Assembly: GCA_036383515.1 (NCBI GenBank) | Contig: DASVOE010000095.1 | Coordinates: 46,148 to 110,147, forward strand | Direction of reading: 5' to 3' | DNA: 64,000 bases | Origin: CADEDV01 sp036383515 | Lineage (GTDB): Bacteria > Bacteroidota > Bacteroidia > Chitinophagales > Chitinophagaceae | Part shown: in pieces, positions 17,978 to 26,606 of the stretch | How positions within the stretch are numbered: the first letter of the stretch is position 1 | Layout: each line of letters begins with the position of its first letter | Made by a program: the position numbers and the translations under genes | The notes under the pieces: generated by a model | Told to the model about the DNA's origin: nothing | The model's database searches: none | The model's input: the letters and a program-made list of their open reading frames with translations, nothing else

Positions 17978-18544
17978 TCAGTTATTCAACTTTTCCAGTG
18001 CCTGCACAACCCTGCTCACCGGAAGCCCCATCACATTATAAAAATCACCGTTCACAGATTTGATACCTGTTACTCCTATCCATTCCTGTATGGCATAGGC
18101 TCCTGCCTTATCAAACGGTTTGTATTTGTTGACATAAAATTCGATCTGCTCTATACTCAATTCATGAAATTCAACTTCCGTAGTATCTGCAAAGGATATT
18201 TCTTTTTCGCCTTTCCTGATAACTACCCCGGTTATTACTTTATGTTTTTCGCCCGATAATGCCAGCAGGATGCTGATCGCTTCTTCACGATGAACAGGTT
18301 TGCCTATGATGGCATCGCCCAATACAACGATCGTATCCGCAGCCAATATCACTTCTTTGCTGTTGTGCAATTGTTGCACAGCAAGCGCTTTGTTACGGGC
18401 AATATAAATCGCTACTTCTTCCGGTTCCAAACCCGGGGGAAATCGTTCATCTGTTTCTTTTGCTACAATTTCAAAAGGTACTTCTGCCCATTCGAGTAAT
18501 TGTTTGCGCCGGGGTGATTGCGATGCCAAAATGATTTTGTTCAT
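17978..18544 (-). CDS. Maf-family nucleoside triphosphate pyrophosphatase
   Basis: 188 residues. Starts with the family signature (ILASQSPRRKQLL, residues 4-16) and carries the catalytic ADTIV at about 69-73 and the FDKAGAYAIQ motif near residue 143. Maf proteins hydrolyse dTTP/UTP or modified nucleotides to monophosphates in the cytoplasm, preventing misincorporation. The FDKAGAYAIQ form points to the YhdE (dTTP/UTP) branch. Its ATG overlaps the stop of the upstream prenyltransferase gene (ATGA), indicating translational coupling. Confidence 0.93.
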   Translation of the reverse strand: MNKIILASQSPRRKQLLEWAEVPFEIVAKETDERFPPGLEPEEVAIYIARNKALAVQQLHNSKEVILAADTIVVLGDAIIGKPVHREEAISILLALSGEKHKVITGVVIRKGEKEISFADTTEVEFHELSIEQIEFYVNKYKPFDKAGAYAIQEWIGVTGIKSVNGDFYNVMGLPVSRVVQALEKLNN

Positions 18545-19485
18545 AAATAAAAGTAGAAAAATATCATGGAAAGGATACCGGTAAACATGACCAGCTTTGT
18601 CCAGCTGCTCAGGGCATGAAAATCTTTTGATGACCTGGCCCGGAATAATTTATAAAAAACATACAGCAAGGGTAAAATGATCAACACAATACTATACACA
18701 ATAGCAGGCCACCATTTAAATTGCAATACATATACCTGCACACCAAGCAGCAGGGCAAGCAAAACAATAAGCCATACCGCTACATATACTTTCGTGGCAT
18801 GCACACCCCATACGATAGGCATAGTGCGACAACCATATTTTGCATCACCTTCCATATCCTCAATGTCTTTGATAGCTTCCCGGATCAGTGAACTGATAAA
18901 TGCAAAACCAGCATACAAAAATCCCAGCCGTAAGATCTTTGTATTGGCTGCTACTGACCAACTTTCATTGCGGGTAAAAAAAGGAACGGATTCAGATAAA
19001 CATAGCACAAGTATTACCCAGGCAGTTAAAAGAGATATCAGGATATTTCCTGATAATAATTTCCGTTTTAATGAAACGGAGTAGCCAAACAAGAGCGCTA
19101 TGCAGAAAAAATTAGCGATAACGATATACCATAAACCTGTTTTCCAGGAAACATAGAAACTTAACAGCAAACCCAGGCCGCTCATAATAAAGTGCCAGAG
19201 CATAGCCCATCGCCGGGAAACAATATGATCCACTACATTTTTCTTCGGTTTATTTATCTCATCTATATTGATATCAAAATAATCGTTGATGATATAACCT
19301 GCTGCAGCAATCAATACGGACGCAATGGCAAGGAAAATAAATAGCATACCATTAATAAGTGGCGGACGACCCACCTGTGTCAATACCGGCCGCAGGATAC
19401 AACAATGGAATAACAACTGGGTGAGTGCAATAAAAAAAAGATTAGGCAGTCGGATCATCTTCAGGAAGGCGGCTGTCAATCGCAT
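18541..19485 (-). CDS. UbiA-family prenyltransferase (geranylgeranylglycerol-phosphate geranylgeranyltransferase-like)
   Basis: 314 residues, about 8-9 membrane segments. The first aspartate-rich motif Asn67-Asp-Tyr-Phe-Asp71-x3-Asp75 and the second, Asp-Ile-Glu-Asp-Met-Glu-Gly-Asp, are intact, so it is an active UbiA-type aromatic or glycerol prenyltransferase in the inner membrane. The INIDEINKPKK continuation is typical of the branch annotated as geranylgeranylglycerol-phosphate geranylgeranyltransferase in Bacteroidota; the true substrate in these bacteria is less certain. Four-base overlap with maf downstream. Confidence 0.88.
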   Translation of the reverse strand: MRLTAAFLKMIRLPNLFFIALTQLLFHCCILRPVLTQVGRPPLINGMLFIFLAIASVLIAAAGYIINDYFDINIDEINKPKKNVVDHIVSRRWAMLWHFIMSGLGLLLSFYVSWKTGLWYIVIANFFCIALLFGYSVSLKRKLLSGNILISLLTAWVILVLCLSESVPFFTRNESWSVAANTKILRLGFLYAGFAFISSLIREAIKDIEDMEGDAKYGCRTMPIVWGVHATKVYVAVWLIVLLALLLGVQVYVLQFKWWPAIVYSIVLIILPLLYVFYKLFRARSSKDFHALSSWTKLVMFTGILSMIFFYFYL

Positions 19486-19540
19486 GAATGAAATTTTTTG
19501 GAAAGATACAGAGAAGATGATAGATGACAGGTAACGATGC

Positions 19541-20062
19541 TTAACGTGAAGCTACACTCTCAAGGTATTGCCAGTGATCGTTTAGTTTCAACACTTTTTC
19601 AATCACATCTCTTACACAGGCAAAGCCACCATTGATAGGAGAAATATACTGTACCGCTTCTTTTATTTCAGGCACTGCATCTGCAGGGCAGCAGGCCAGG
19701 CCAACTGCACTCATTACCGGAAGATCAGGAATATCGTCGCCCATGTATAATACTTCTTCTTTCTTTAATTTGTTAGTGGCCATATAATCATTAAGGAAAG
19801 ATTTTTTATCCAATACAGACATATAAATATCAGTGATACCTAATTTCTCCAACCGATGTTTTACTTCGGGTGAATTACCGCCTGAAATAATGAGTACCCG
19901 GTAACCTTTGGTCTTTGCCATTTGCAATGCAAATCCGTCTTTGATATGCATACGACGGGCCTGCAAGCCATTTTCCAATACCAGCAGCGTGCCATCAGTA
20001 AGCACGCCATCCATGTCAAAAACGAATGTGGTAATTTTTTTAAATAATGCAAGAACGTTCAT
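19541..20062 (-). CDS. KdsC-like HAD phosphatase (3-deoxy-D-manno-octulosonate 8-phosphate phosphatase)
   Basis: 173 residues from the ATG chosen here (MNVLALFKK); an ATG 45 bases upstream would add 15 residues with no family resemblance and would bring the start to the stop of the IscX gene. HAD motif I Asp16-x-Asp18-Gly-Val-Leu-Thr-Asp-Gly, motif II Ser in ISGG, motif III Lys and motif IV GDDIPDLP are present. The length and lack of a cap domain match KdsC, a tetrameric phosphatase that frees KDO for lipopolysaccharide. KdsA and KdsD are not in the window. Confidence 0.88.
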   Translation of the reverse strand: MNVLALFKKITTFVFDMDGVLTDGTLLVLENGLQARRMHIKDGFALQMAKTKGYRVLIISGGNSPEVKHRLEKLGITDIYMSVLDKKSFLNDYMATNKLKKEEVLYMGDDIPDLPVMSAVGLACCPADAVPEIKEAVQYISPINGGFACVRDVIEKVLKLNDHWQYLESVASR

Positions 20063-20107
20063 GTTGCCGGCAAATTTGTTTATACGCCAATTAACCTTAT
20101 TAGTCAA

Positions 20108-20347
20108 CTAATCCTGGTTGTCTCTCCATTCGTATACCCAGGCACTCTGTATCATTTCCAGGTGTCCTTCGGTGCTTTGTTCACGGGTGCCTTCAAACCG
20201 TGGAATTTGCAGGATCCATTCCAGCAAATCAGTAAAACGTACCCGGTATATCTTTCCTTCATTAAAATCATTTCCAAAACGTTCATACAATTTTAATGCG
20301 ATGTCTTCATGATCGGCCCAGTTGATCGGGGGTTCAAAATGACTCAT
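20108..20347 (-). CDS. iscX: IscX family iron-sulfur assembly protein
   Basis: 79 residues. The pattern Ile-Asn-Trp-x-Asp (8-12), VRFTDLLEWILQIPRFEG and a C-terminal acidic Trp-x-Tyr-Glu-Trp matches IscX (YfhJ), a small acidic protein that binds IscS and modulates iron-sulfur assembly. It is followed on the same strand by the HAD phosphatase and preceded, 66 bases upstream, by a 2Fe-2S ferredoxin gene, the same pairing as at the end of proteobacterial isc operons, but none of iscS, iscU, hscA or hscB is here. Confidence 0.85.
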   Translation of the reverse strand: MSHFEPPINWADHEDIALKLYERFGNDFNEGKIYRVRFTDLLEWILQIPRFEGTREQSTEGHLEMIQSAWVYEWRDNQD

Positions 20348-20413
20348 AATCTTATTACTTGTTTCTTGTTATTGGTATTTAGCTTGAATCTCCCGACTCA
20401 CAGTCTATTCTTC

Positions 20414-20749
20414 CTATTCTCCCAAAAATTGCGTTTGATCCGGAAGCGTTACTTCTATTTGGCCATCGCCATCTAACAGTAATGACTGGCATCCCAATCT
20501 TGAATTAAGCCGTGGATTAACGGCCCGGTCAATAAAATCTTCTTCCTTGTCGCTGAGTTCATCTATTGACTCCATTCCGTTTTCAATATACAGATGACAG
20601 GTAGTGCAGGCACAAACGCCACCACAGTTATGATGAAGTTCAATATCGTTCTTTAAAGCGATCTCCAGCAGGGTTTGCCCCGGTTCAACATTTTCTAATG
20701 TTAACGGCTCCAGTCCTTTTTGTTCAAATTTAAATTGGATGGTATACAT
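20414..20749 (-). CDS. fdx: 2Fe-2S ferredoxin (adrenodoxin / Isc Fdx type)
   Basis: 111 residues from the ATG that begins MYTIQFKFEQ; an upstream in-frame ATG would add 15 charged residues outside the fold. The cluster ligands follow the adrenodoxin spacing Cys42-x5-Cys48-x2-Cys51 and a distal Cys87 (SRLGCQ), with an extra Cys46. The IELHHNCGG and IDELSDKEEDFID segments are typical of Isc-associated ferredoxins, electron donors in iron-sulfur assembly. Located just upstream of iscX on the same strand. Confidence 0.9.
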   Translation of the reverse strand: MYTIQFKFEQKGLEPLTLENVEPGQTLLEIALKNDIELHHNCGGVCACTTCHLYIENGMESIDELSDKEEDFIDRAVNPRLNSRLGCQSLLLDGDGQIEVTLPDQTQFLGE

Positions 20750-20858
20750 CTCGTCGTTTTTCGTTTCAGGTTCACCCGCCGTTGCTTTTGCCAAAGACGG
20801 GGTGCAAAAGTATCGGAAAAACAGTTAAGACACTTACTTGATTGGGAAAATGAAAGTA

Positions 20859-21620
20859 TTACTTCACTTGCTGAATACTTTCTGTCATCAGCAGGTAAAT
20901 GCTTTTGAGGTGTGGATGTTCTTTTAATAGCGACAGGTGTTTTTCGATGGTCTCTTTATCATGCCGGATAGCCGGGCCAGTCTGTGCCTGTTGGGGAGTA
21001 ATATCTTTAATACGCAAAGCTGTTTCTTCAATAAGCGGTAAAAGCTGTTTGAAATCAAGCCCTTCTTTCCTGCAATAATTTTCTGCCAACGTATAAAGGT
21101 GGTTCGTAAAATTGCTGACGATCACTGCCGCTACATGTAATTTCAGCCGGTCATTATCACCGGCAAGTATAACTTTTTCGTCAGCGATCGAATGTGCCAG
21201 TGTTTTCAATAGCATTGTTGCCTTCTCATCATGACCATCAACGTAAATGGGAATTTCGGGCAAACTTTTCGTTTCTTTTCGCAGGCTTTGCAAAGGGTAA
21301 AAAACACCATAATGATCTGAGACATTTTTTAAAATAGCAGCAGCAACTGAAGCCGCTGTATGCGCAACTACTTTACCCGGAAGTTTTAAATTATCTGTCA
21401 CCTCTTCAATCGCATCATCCGACACGGCAATGATGTATACGTCTGCCGTTTTATTGATCAGGCTTTTATAATTGGTAGATTCTGTATCCCATTCATAGGC
21501 CAGTGCAGTAGCTTCTTTTGCATTGCGGCTGTAGACCTGCACAATCGTATGTCCTGCGGATTTGAATTTTCTTCCAAGAACCGCTGCTACATTTCCTGAA
21601 CCAATTATTACTATATCCAT
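20859..21620 (-). CDS. Rossmann-like / DUF2520 dehydrogenase-type protein
   Basis: 253 residues from the ATG at MDIVIIGSGNVA. Earlier in-frame codons would run back through the divergent hydrolase gene and are not credible. The N-terminal Rossmann fold shows Gly-x-Gly-x-x-x (GSGNVA, residues 7-12), then a strand with Val-Tyr-Ser-Arg suggesting NADP preference, and a C-terminal helical DUF2520 domain resembling the dimerisation domain of ProC-type and ketopantoate reductases (AAVIVSNFTNHLYTLAE). The substrate is unknown. It is divergent from the alpha/beta hydrolase gene with 58 bases between. Confidence 0.85.
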   Translation of the reverse strand: MDIVIIGSGNVAAVLGRKFKSAGHTIVQVYSRNAKEATALAYEWDTESTNYKSLINKTADVYIIAVSDDAIEEVTDNLKLPGKVVAHTAASVAAAILKNVSDHYGVFYPLQSLRKETKSLPEIPIYVDGHDEKATMLLKTLAHSIADEKVILAGDNDRLKLHVAAVIVSNFTNHLYTLAENYCRKEGLDFKQLLPLIEETALRIKDITPQQAQTGPAIRHDKETIEKHLSLLKEHPHLKSIYLLMTESIQQVK

Positions 21621-21678
21621 ATCGCTGTTTCCTGAAAGAGAAATAATACAATGAACAAATAGAATATTTTTACAAAAC

Positions 21679-22521
21679 ATGAAGTTAGCACAAAAACTTG
21701 CAGTGGGATATGTAAGGGCAAAGTTCCGGCTGTTAGCGGCCGTCTCTACAAAAAAAGCAGCGCAAAAAGCATTCGAGCTTTTTTGTACGCCGATGACCCG
21801 CAACAAAAAACAGTTACCCAAAATCTTCCAGGAAGCTGAATCAATTAGTTTTAAAATGAATGAGGTAGTAATACGGGGCTGGCGCTGGAATCATCCGGCG
21901 GAAAAGAAAGCGCTTATCATTCATGGATTCGAGTCTTCCGTCATCAACTTCGACCGTTATATCAGGCCGTTGATACGAAAAGGATATGAAGTACTTGCTT
22001 TTGATGCGCCGGCACACGGACGAAGTGGGGGCAAAACCATTACAGCACCTCTATATGGTGAAATGATCAAACAAATACACGATAAGTATGGGCCTGTTCA
22101 ATCTTATATGGCGCATTCTTTTGGCGGACTCGCCGTGAGTCTTGCGTTGGAAAAAATAAGCCACACAAAAGATTATAAAGTAGTGCTGATGGCGCCGGCT
22201 ACAGAAACACCAACGGCAATTGATTCCTTCTTCAGCTTTTTGCGTTTGGATGACGAAGTAAAAAAAGAATTTGAAAAGATCATCATCAAAACAAGCGGGG
22301 TGAGTTCATCATGGTATTCCATTCGCAGGGCTATGAAACATATACAGGCAAAAGTGCTTTGGGTGCATGACGAAAACGATGAGGTCACTCCACTTAGTGA
22401 TGCACTGAAAATAAAGGCCGAAAACTATTCCAATATTGAATTCGTAATTACAAGCGGCCTGGGTCACCGCCGTATTTACCGTGATAATAATGTAACAAAG
22501 GCCATTATTGATTTTTTATGA
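21679..22521 (+). CDS. Alpha/beta hydrolase
   Basis: 280 residues. Oxyanion strand ALIIHGFES (78-86), DAPAHGRS loop (109-116) and nucleophile elbow Ala-His-Ser147-Phe-Gly-Gly, where the usual first Gly of Gly-x-Ser-x-Gly is Ala. The acid (in VHDENDEVTP) and the C-terminal His (GLGHRRI) are present, so catalysis is likely. Specificity is unknown; esterase or lipase-like activity is most likely. Its last codons overlap the start of the SGNH lipoprotein gene (ATGA), so the two hydrolases are co-translated. Confidence 0.87.
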   Translation: MKLAQKLAVGYVRAKFRLLAAVSTKKAAQKAFELFCTPMTRNKKQLPKIFQEAESISFKMNEVVIRGWRWNHPAEKKALIIHGFESSVINFDRYIRPLIRKGYEVLAFDAPAHGRSGGKTITAPLYGEMIKQIHDKYGPVQSYMAHSFGGLAVSLALEKISHTKDYKVVLMAPATETPTAIDSFFSFLRLDDEVKKEFEKIIIKTSGVSSSWYSIRRAMKHIQAKVLWVHDENDEVTPLSDALKIKAENYSNIEFVITSGLGHRRIYRDNNVTKAIIDFL

Positions 22522-23225
22522 AACCCTTTTTCTTAATATTGCCTCTCTTTGTTTTAAGTAGTGCCTGCCAGAAAAATAAACCCGACATAAATTCCCCAAC
22601 AATTATGAACGCTGGTTCTGAATATACTTACCTGGCCTTAGGCGATTCCTACACGATTGGTCAAAGCGTTCCGCCAGCTGAAAATTTCCCCAATCAAACG
22701 GTGACATTACTTAAAAGCGATTCTATAAACGTTGCAGCGAGAATTATTGCTACTACCGGGTGGACAACAGACGAACTGGAAACTGGTATCATTGCCGCCA
22801 ATGCAATAGATCCGCTGAAAGCTTCCTATGATTTTGTTTCACTCCTTATTGGTGTGAATAATCAATACCGGGGAAGACCGGTTGACGTCTATAAAACGGA
22901 GTTTGAAGAGCTGCTCAAAAAAGCAATGCGGTTTGCCGGTAACAAAGCTGATCATGTGGTGGTGGTGTCTATTCCTGATTGGGGTATTACTCCTTTTGGT
23001 GCCGGGGCAGACAGGGACCGGGTGGCCCGGGAAATAGATGTGTATAATGCAGCCAATAAACAGATTGCTTTGCGCTATAATGTTCATTACTTAGATATCA
23101 CTCCGTGGACAAGAGAGGCGGCAACTGATTTGTCACTGGTGGCTCCTGATGGACTGCATCCTTCCGGCAAAGAATACAAAAGATGGGCGGAGAAGATTGC
23201 TGTTTATTTTAAAAGCAGGCTTTAA
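22518..23225 (+). CDS. SGNH/GDSL hydrolase, lipoprotein
   Basis: 235 residues. Lipobox Leu-Ser-Ser-Ala-Cys17 after a short hydrophobic signal indicates a lipid-anchored protein. Block I Gly-Asp-Ser44-Tyr-Thr holds the nucleophile, block III is GVNNQYRG and block V Asp-Gly-Leu-His-Pro-Ser-Gly holds the Asp-His pair. It is an esterase or lipase-like enzyme of the periplasm or outer membrane, perhaps deacylating a carbohydrate. Translationally coupled to the upstream cytoplasmic alpha/beta hydrolase, which suggests a shared, unidentified pathway. Confidence 0.88.
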   Translation: MKPFFLILPLFVLSSACQKNKPDINSPTIMNAGSEYTYLALGDSYTIGQSVPPAENFPNQTVTLLKSDSINVAARIIATTGWTTDELETGIIAANAIDPLKASYDFVSLLIGVNNQYRGRPVDVYKTEFEELLKKAMRFAGNKADHVVVVSIPDWGITPFGAGADRDRVAREIDVYNAANKQIALRYNVHYLDITPWTREAATDLSLVAPDGLHPSGKEYKRWAEKIAVYFKSRL

Positions 23226-23422
23226 TTAAAAGAAAATTTAGTGATGAGGTAAGAAAATATCCTGCTGTTTTTCTCTTTGTACAGCAGCGGACTGAACCTT
23301 AAAGAGTGCGACGCAACAGGCGATGATCTGTGATTCAAAAGCTGGTTTACAAAAATTTTTATTATTCTTGCCCTACCTTGCAGCCGCTGAAAAGCGGTTT
23401 TGTAGTATAATAATAAGTCCTT

Positions 23423-25972
23423 ATGGCGAAAAACCTGTTAATAGTTGAGAGCCCTGCGAAAGCAAAAACAATTGAAAAAATACTGGGAAGTGATTTCCAG
23501 GTAAAGAGTTGTTTTGGTCATATCCGTGACCTGGAAAAAGCAGGCATGGGTATCAACATAGAGAAAAATTTTGAACCCAGTTATATAGTGCCGGCTGATA
23601 AACAAAAAGTGGTGAACGACCTGAAGGCGCTGGCAAAAAAATCTGGTGAAGTATGGCTGGCAACGGATGAGGATCGTGAAGGAGAAGCCATCAGCTGGCA
23701 TCTTTGTGAAGTGTTGGGTCTTAATCCTAAAACCACTAAGCGTATCGTTTTTCATGAGATCACCAAACCGGCGATACTGGCAGCGGTGCAAAATCCCCGT
23801 AAGCTTGATATGAACCTGGTGATGGCGCAACAAGCCAGGAGAATATTGGATCGTATCGTTGGGTTTGAATTAAGTCCTGTGCTTTGGCGAAAGATGAGTA
23901 TGCGGAATAACCTGAGTGCCGGCCGTGTGCAAAGTGTGGCCGTAAGATTGATCGCTGAAAGAGAGAGAGAGATCAATGCATTTACTCCTACCAGCAACTT
24001 CAGGATTGAAGCATTGTTTACGGCTAAAGATGTGGCTGGTAAAAATGTAACATTTGCGGCGGAAGGAAAAAAACAAAATACAGCAGAAGATGCTGAAACG
24101 TTTTTGAAAGGCTGTATAGGTGCCGATTATAAAGTGACCGATATACAGGTGAAGCCGGGCAAACGTTCCCCTGCCCCACCCTTTACTACTTCTACTTTGC
24201 AACAGGAAGCTTCCCGGAAATTAGGTTATGGAGTTTCCAGAACAATGCTTATCGCCCAGCGTTTGTATGAAAATGGTTATATCAGCTATATGCGTACAGA
24301 TAGCGTAAGCTTGAGTGATACTGCACTCGGTGATATTACCCGCACGGTAAAAGGAATGTATGGCGACCAATATCACCAGTTTCGCAAGTATAAAAATAAA
24401 AATGAAAGTGCGCAGGAAGCTCACGAAGCTATACGGCCTACGTACATGCACAACTCAACCGTAGAAGAGTTGGATTGGAAAAAACTATACGAGTTGATCT
24501 GGAAAAGAACCATGGCCAGCCAGATGGCGGATGCCGAGTTAGAAAAGACGACGGCAAAGATTCAAATCTCAACTAATAAAGAAGATCTCACGGCTTCCGG
24601 CGAAGTGATGAAGTTTGATGGATTTTTAAAAGTATACCGGGAAGATAAAGACGATGATGAACTGGAAGAAGAAGCCAATGAAGGGATGCTGCCTCCATTA
24701 AGTGTAGGACAGCAATTACCATTGAATGCGATGAAAGCAACAGAGCGATTCAGCCGCCCCCTGCCCCGTTATACAGAAGCTTCACTTGTAAAGAAATTAG
24801 AAGAGTTGGGTATTGGCCGCCCTTCAACGTATGCTCCTACCATTTCTACCATATTAAAAAGAGGATATGTAGAGAAGCGGGATAAAGAAGGAATGCGCAG
24901 GGACTTCCGGGTATTTGTTTTAAAGAAAGATGCTGTAAGTAAAGAGATGGAACAGGAAACAACCGGCGCTGAAAAATCAAAACTTTTTCCATCCGATCTT
25001 GGTTTGGTGGTTACAGATTTCCTGAAGCAATACTTTGATGATATCATGGATTACAGCTTCACGGCACGAATAGAAGAAGAATTTGATGAAGTGGCCGAAG
25101 GCAAGATGAAGTGGAATAAAATGATCGATGATTTTTACAGCCCGTTTAAAAAGGATGTTGAAAAAACGATCGAGACTGCAGAACGGATCAAAGGGGAAAG
25201 AGAACTGGGCGTTGATCCGGAAAGCGGAAAACCGGTGGTGGCAAGAATGGGTCGCTATGGCGCCATGATACAGATAGGCAGTGCAGATGAAGAAGAAAAA
25301 CCAAGGTTTGCAAAAGTACCTACGGGACAAAGTATTGAAACGATCACGTTTGAAGAGGCTATGAACCTTTTTGCGATCCAGGGAGTATTGGGTCAATATG
25401 AAGAGAAAGATGTTTCGGTGAATGTGGGCCGCTTTGGCCCTTATGTAAAATGGGGTGAAGATTATATTTCGATTCAAAAAGGAACGGATCTTTCTACTGT
25501 TGATCTTGACAAAGCGATAGAGTATATAAAAGGAAAACAAATTGCTGATGCACCTGTTGGAACTTATGAAGATAAACCCATTACAAAAGGAAAAGGACGT
25601 TTTGGTCCTTATATAAAATGGGATGGCATGTTTATCAACGTACCGAGACGTTACAATTTTGAAACGCTAATGCAGGCAGAGATGAACGAATTGATCGATG
25701 CCAAAGTGAAGAAGGAGGCCAATCGTTTTATTCAGCGCTGGCCGGATGAAAAGATCTCTATCGAAAATGCCCGCTGGGGCCCTGTTTTAAAATATGGTAA
25801 AAAGATAATACGGATTCCTAAGAAGGCGGATGATACCAAATACACTCCGGAAGAAGCCGCTCAATTCACATTAGATGAGGTAAAAAAGATGATAGAAGTA
25901 GAAGTACCAGGTGCATTTACAAAGAAAGTAAAGAAGACTACGAAAAAAGCAGCGTCTAAGAAAAAGAAATAA
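23423..25972 (+). CDS. topA: DNA topoisomerase I
   Basis: 849 residues. TOPRIM domain with Glu9 and the acidic triad in ATDEDREGE (Asp82, Asp84, Glu86), followed by the type IA core with catalytic Tyr289 in ISYMRTDS. The C-terminus has no Cys4 zinc ribbons but carries repeated GRFGPYVKWG / GRFGPYIKWD / RWGPVLKYG units (about residues 670-800) and ends in a Lys-rich tail, the arrangement usual in Bacteroidota. It relaxes negative supercoils. A 197-base non-coding gap precedes it and a long palindrome follows it. Confidence 0.97.
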   Translation: MAKNLLIVESPAKAKTIEKILGSDFQVKSCFGHIRDLEKAGMGINIEKNFEPSYIVPADKQKVVNDLKALAKKSGEVWLATDEDREGEAISWHLCEVLGLNPKTTKRIVFHEITKPAILAAVQNPRKLDMNLVMAQQARRILDRIVGFELSPVLWRKMSMRNNLSAGRVQSVAVRLIAEREREINAFTPTSNFRIEALFTAKDVAGKNVTFAAEGKKQNTAEDAETFLKGCIGADYKVTDIQVKPGKRSPAPPFTTSTLQQEASRKLGYGVSRTMLIAQRLYENGYISYMRTDSVSLSDTALGDITRTVKGMYGDQYHQFRKYKNKNESAQEAHEAIRPTYMHNSTVEELDWKKLYELIWKRTMASQMADAELEKTTAKIQISTNKEDLTASGEVMKFDGFLKVYREDKDDDELEEEANEGMLPPLSVGQQLPLNAMKATERFSRPLPRYTEASLVKKLEELGIGRPSTYAPTISTILKRGYVEKRDKEGMRRDFRVFVLKKDAVSKEMEQETTGAEKSKLFPSDLGLVVTDFLKQYFDDIMDYSFTARIEEEFDEVAEGKMKWNKMIDDFYSPFKKDVEKTIETAERIKGERELGVDPESGKPVVARMGRYGAMIQIGSADEEEKPRFAKVPTGQSIETITFEEAMNLFAIQGVLGQYEEKDVSVNVGRFGPYVKWGEDYISIQKGTDLSTVDLDKAIEYIKGKQIADAPVGTYEDKPITKGKGRFGPYIKWDGMFINVPRRYNFETLMQAEMNELIDAKVKKEANRFIQRWPDEKISIENARWGPVLKYGKKIIRIPKKADDTKYTPEEAAQFTLDEVKKMIEVEVPGAFTKKVKKTTKKAASKKKK

Positions 25973-25996
25973 GGAGAAAGCCTTAGTTGGAAAACA

Positions 25997-26024
25997 AATT
26001 ATAAAAACGATCGTTTTTATAATT
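25997..26024. repeat. 28-bp perfect palindrome downstream of topA
   Basis: A perfect, AT-rich palindrome of 28 bases centred on CGATCG, starting 25 bases after the topA stop. As RNA it would form a long stem with a T-rich 3' arm and may act as a terminator; as DNA it could be a binding site. Only its self-complementarity is directly seen. Confidence 0.7.
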
Positions 26025-26108
26025 ACCTGTGTTTTTTAGTCGGGATCTTAAAAGTACCGGACTTAAAAAGAATAGGTAAGATTATCCAGACCTGAAAAAC
26101 CTTATTCA

Positions 26109-26552
26109 ATGAAATTCGTCCTTATACTTCTATTATCCTGCTTGTTCTTAAATGCCTGCAAAAAAGAAGAACTGGGCAGTACTACTCTTTCAGGAAATTT
26201 AGTAAACACGGATTGGTATTTGGTTAATAGTGGCTTTGATGTCAATAATGACGGGGCTATTGAAGTGTCAAACTTCTCTTCTTTGCCTGCTTGTGAGCAG
26301 GATGACTATCTCCATTTCAATTCAAATTCTATTCTTCATATTTTTGACAACAGCAATCGATGTGCAGGCCGGCCGCAACGGGCAGAAGAATTTTTCAGTG
26401 TTTCGAGGAACGACACTTGTCTTTATGTTCGCCAAAGCGGTTACTTTGTTATAAAGAAACTCACGTCCACAGAATTACATCTGCGTGTGGCTACAAGAGC
26501 CTGGGGTATTCCTTCTACAGGAAACATTCTTTATTATTACGAAAAAAGATAA
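26109..26552 (+). CDS. Small lipoprotein, lipocalin-like
   Basis: 147 residues with lipobox Leu-Asn-Ala-Cys17 followed by Lys-Lys-Glu-Glu. The mature part begins with a strand containing Asn-Thr-Asp-Trp-Tyr-Leu and continues as short beta strands with four further Cys, ending YYYEKR, which resembles the lipocalin-like domain found in many Bacteroidota lipoproteins. Probably outer-membrane anchored; function unknown. It has its own intergenic space on both sides. Confidence 0.7.
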   Translation: MKFVLILLLSCLFLNACKKEELGSTTLSGNLVNTDWYLVNSGFDVNNDGAIEVSNFSSLPACEQDDYLHFNSNSILHIFDNSNRCAGRPQRAEEFFSVSRNDTCLYVRQSGYFVIKKLTSTELHLRVATRAWGIPSTGNILYYYEKR

Positions 26553-26606
26553 GCGGGATATAGCTGGTAAATTTTCTAAAAAGGATTATCCCTTATCTTT
26601 AGTTTC

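Noticed and set aside
21621..21821. Longer start for the DUF2520 protein
   Set aside because: It would overlap the divergent hydrolase gene; the Rossmann fold begins directly at the ATG at 21620.
24977..25540. 187-codon minus-strand frame inside topA
   Set aside because: A low-complexity Phe/His-rich shadow of a conserved gene.
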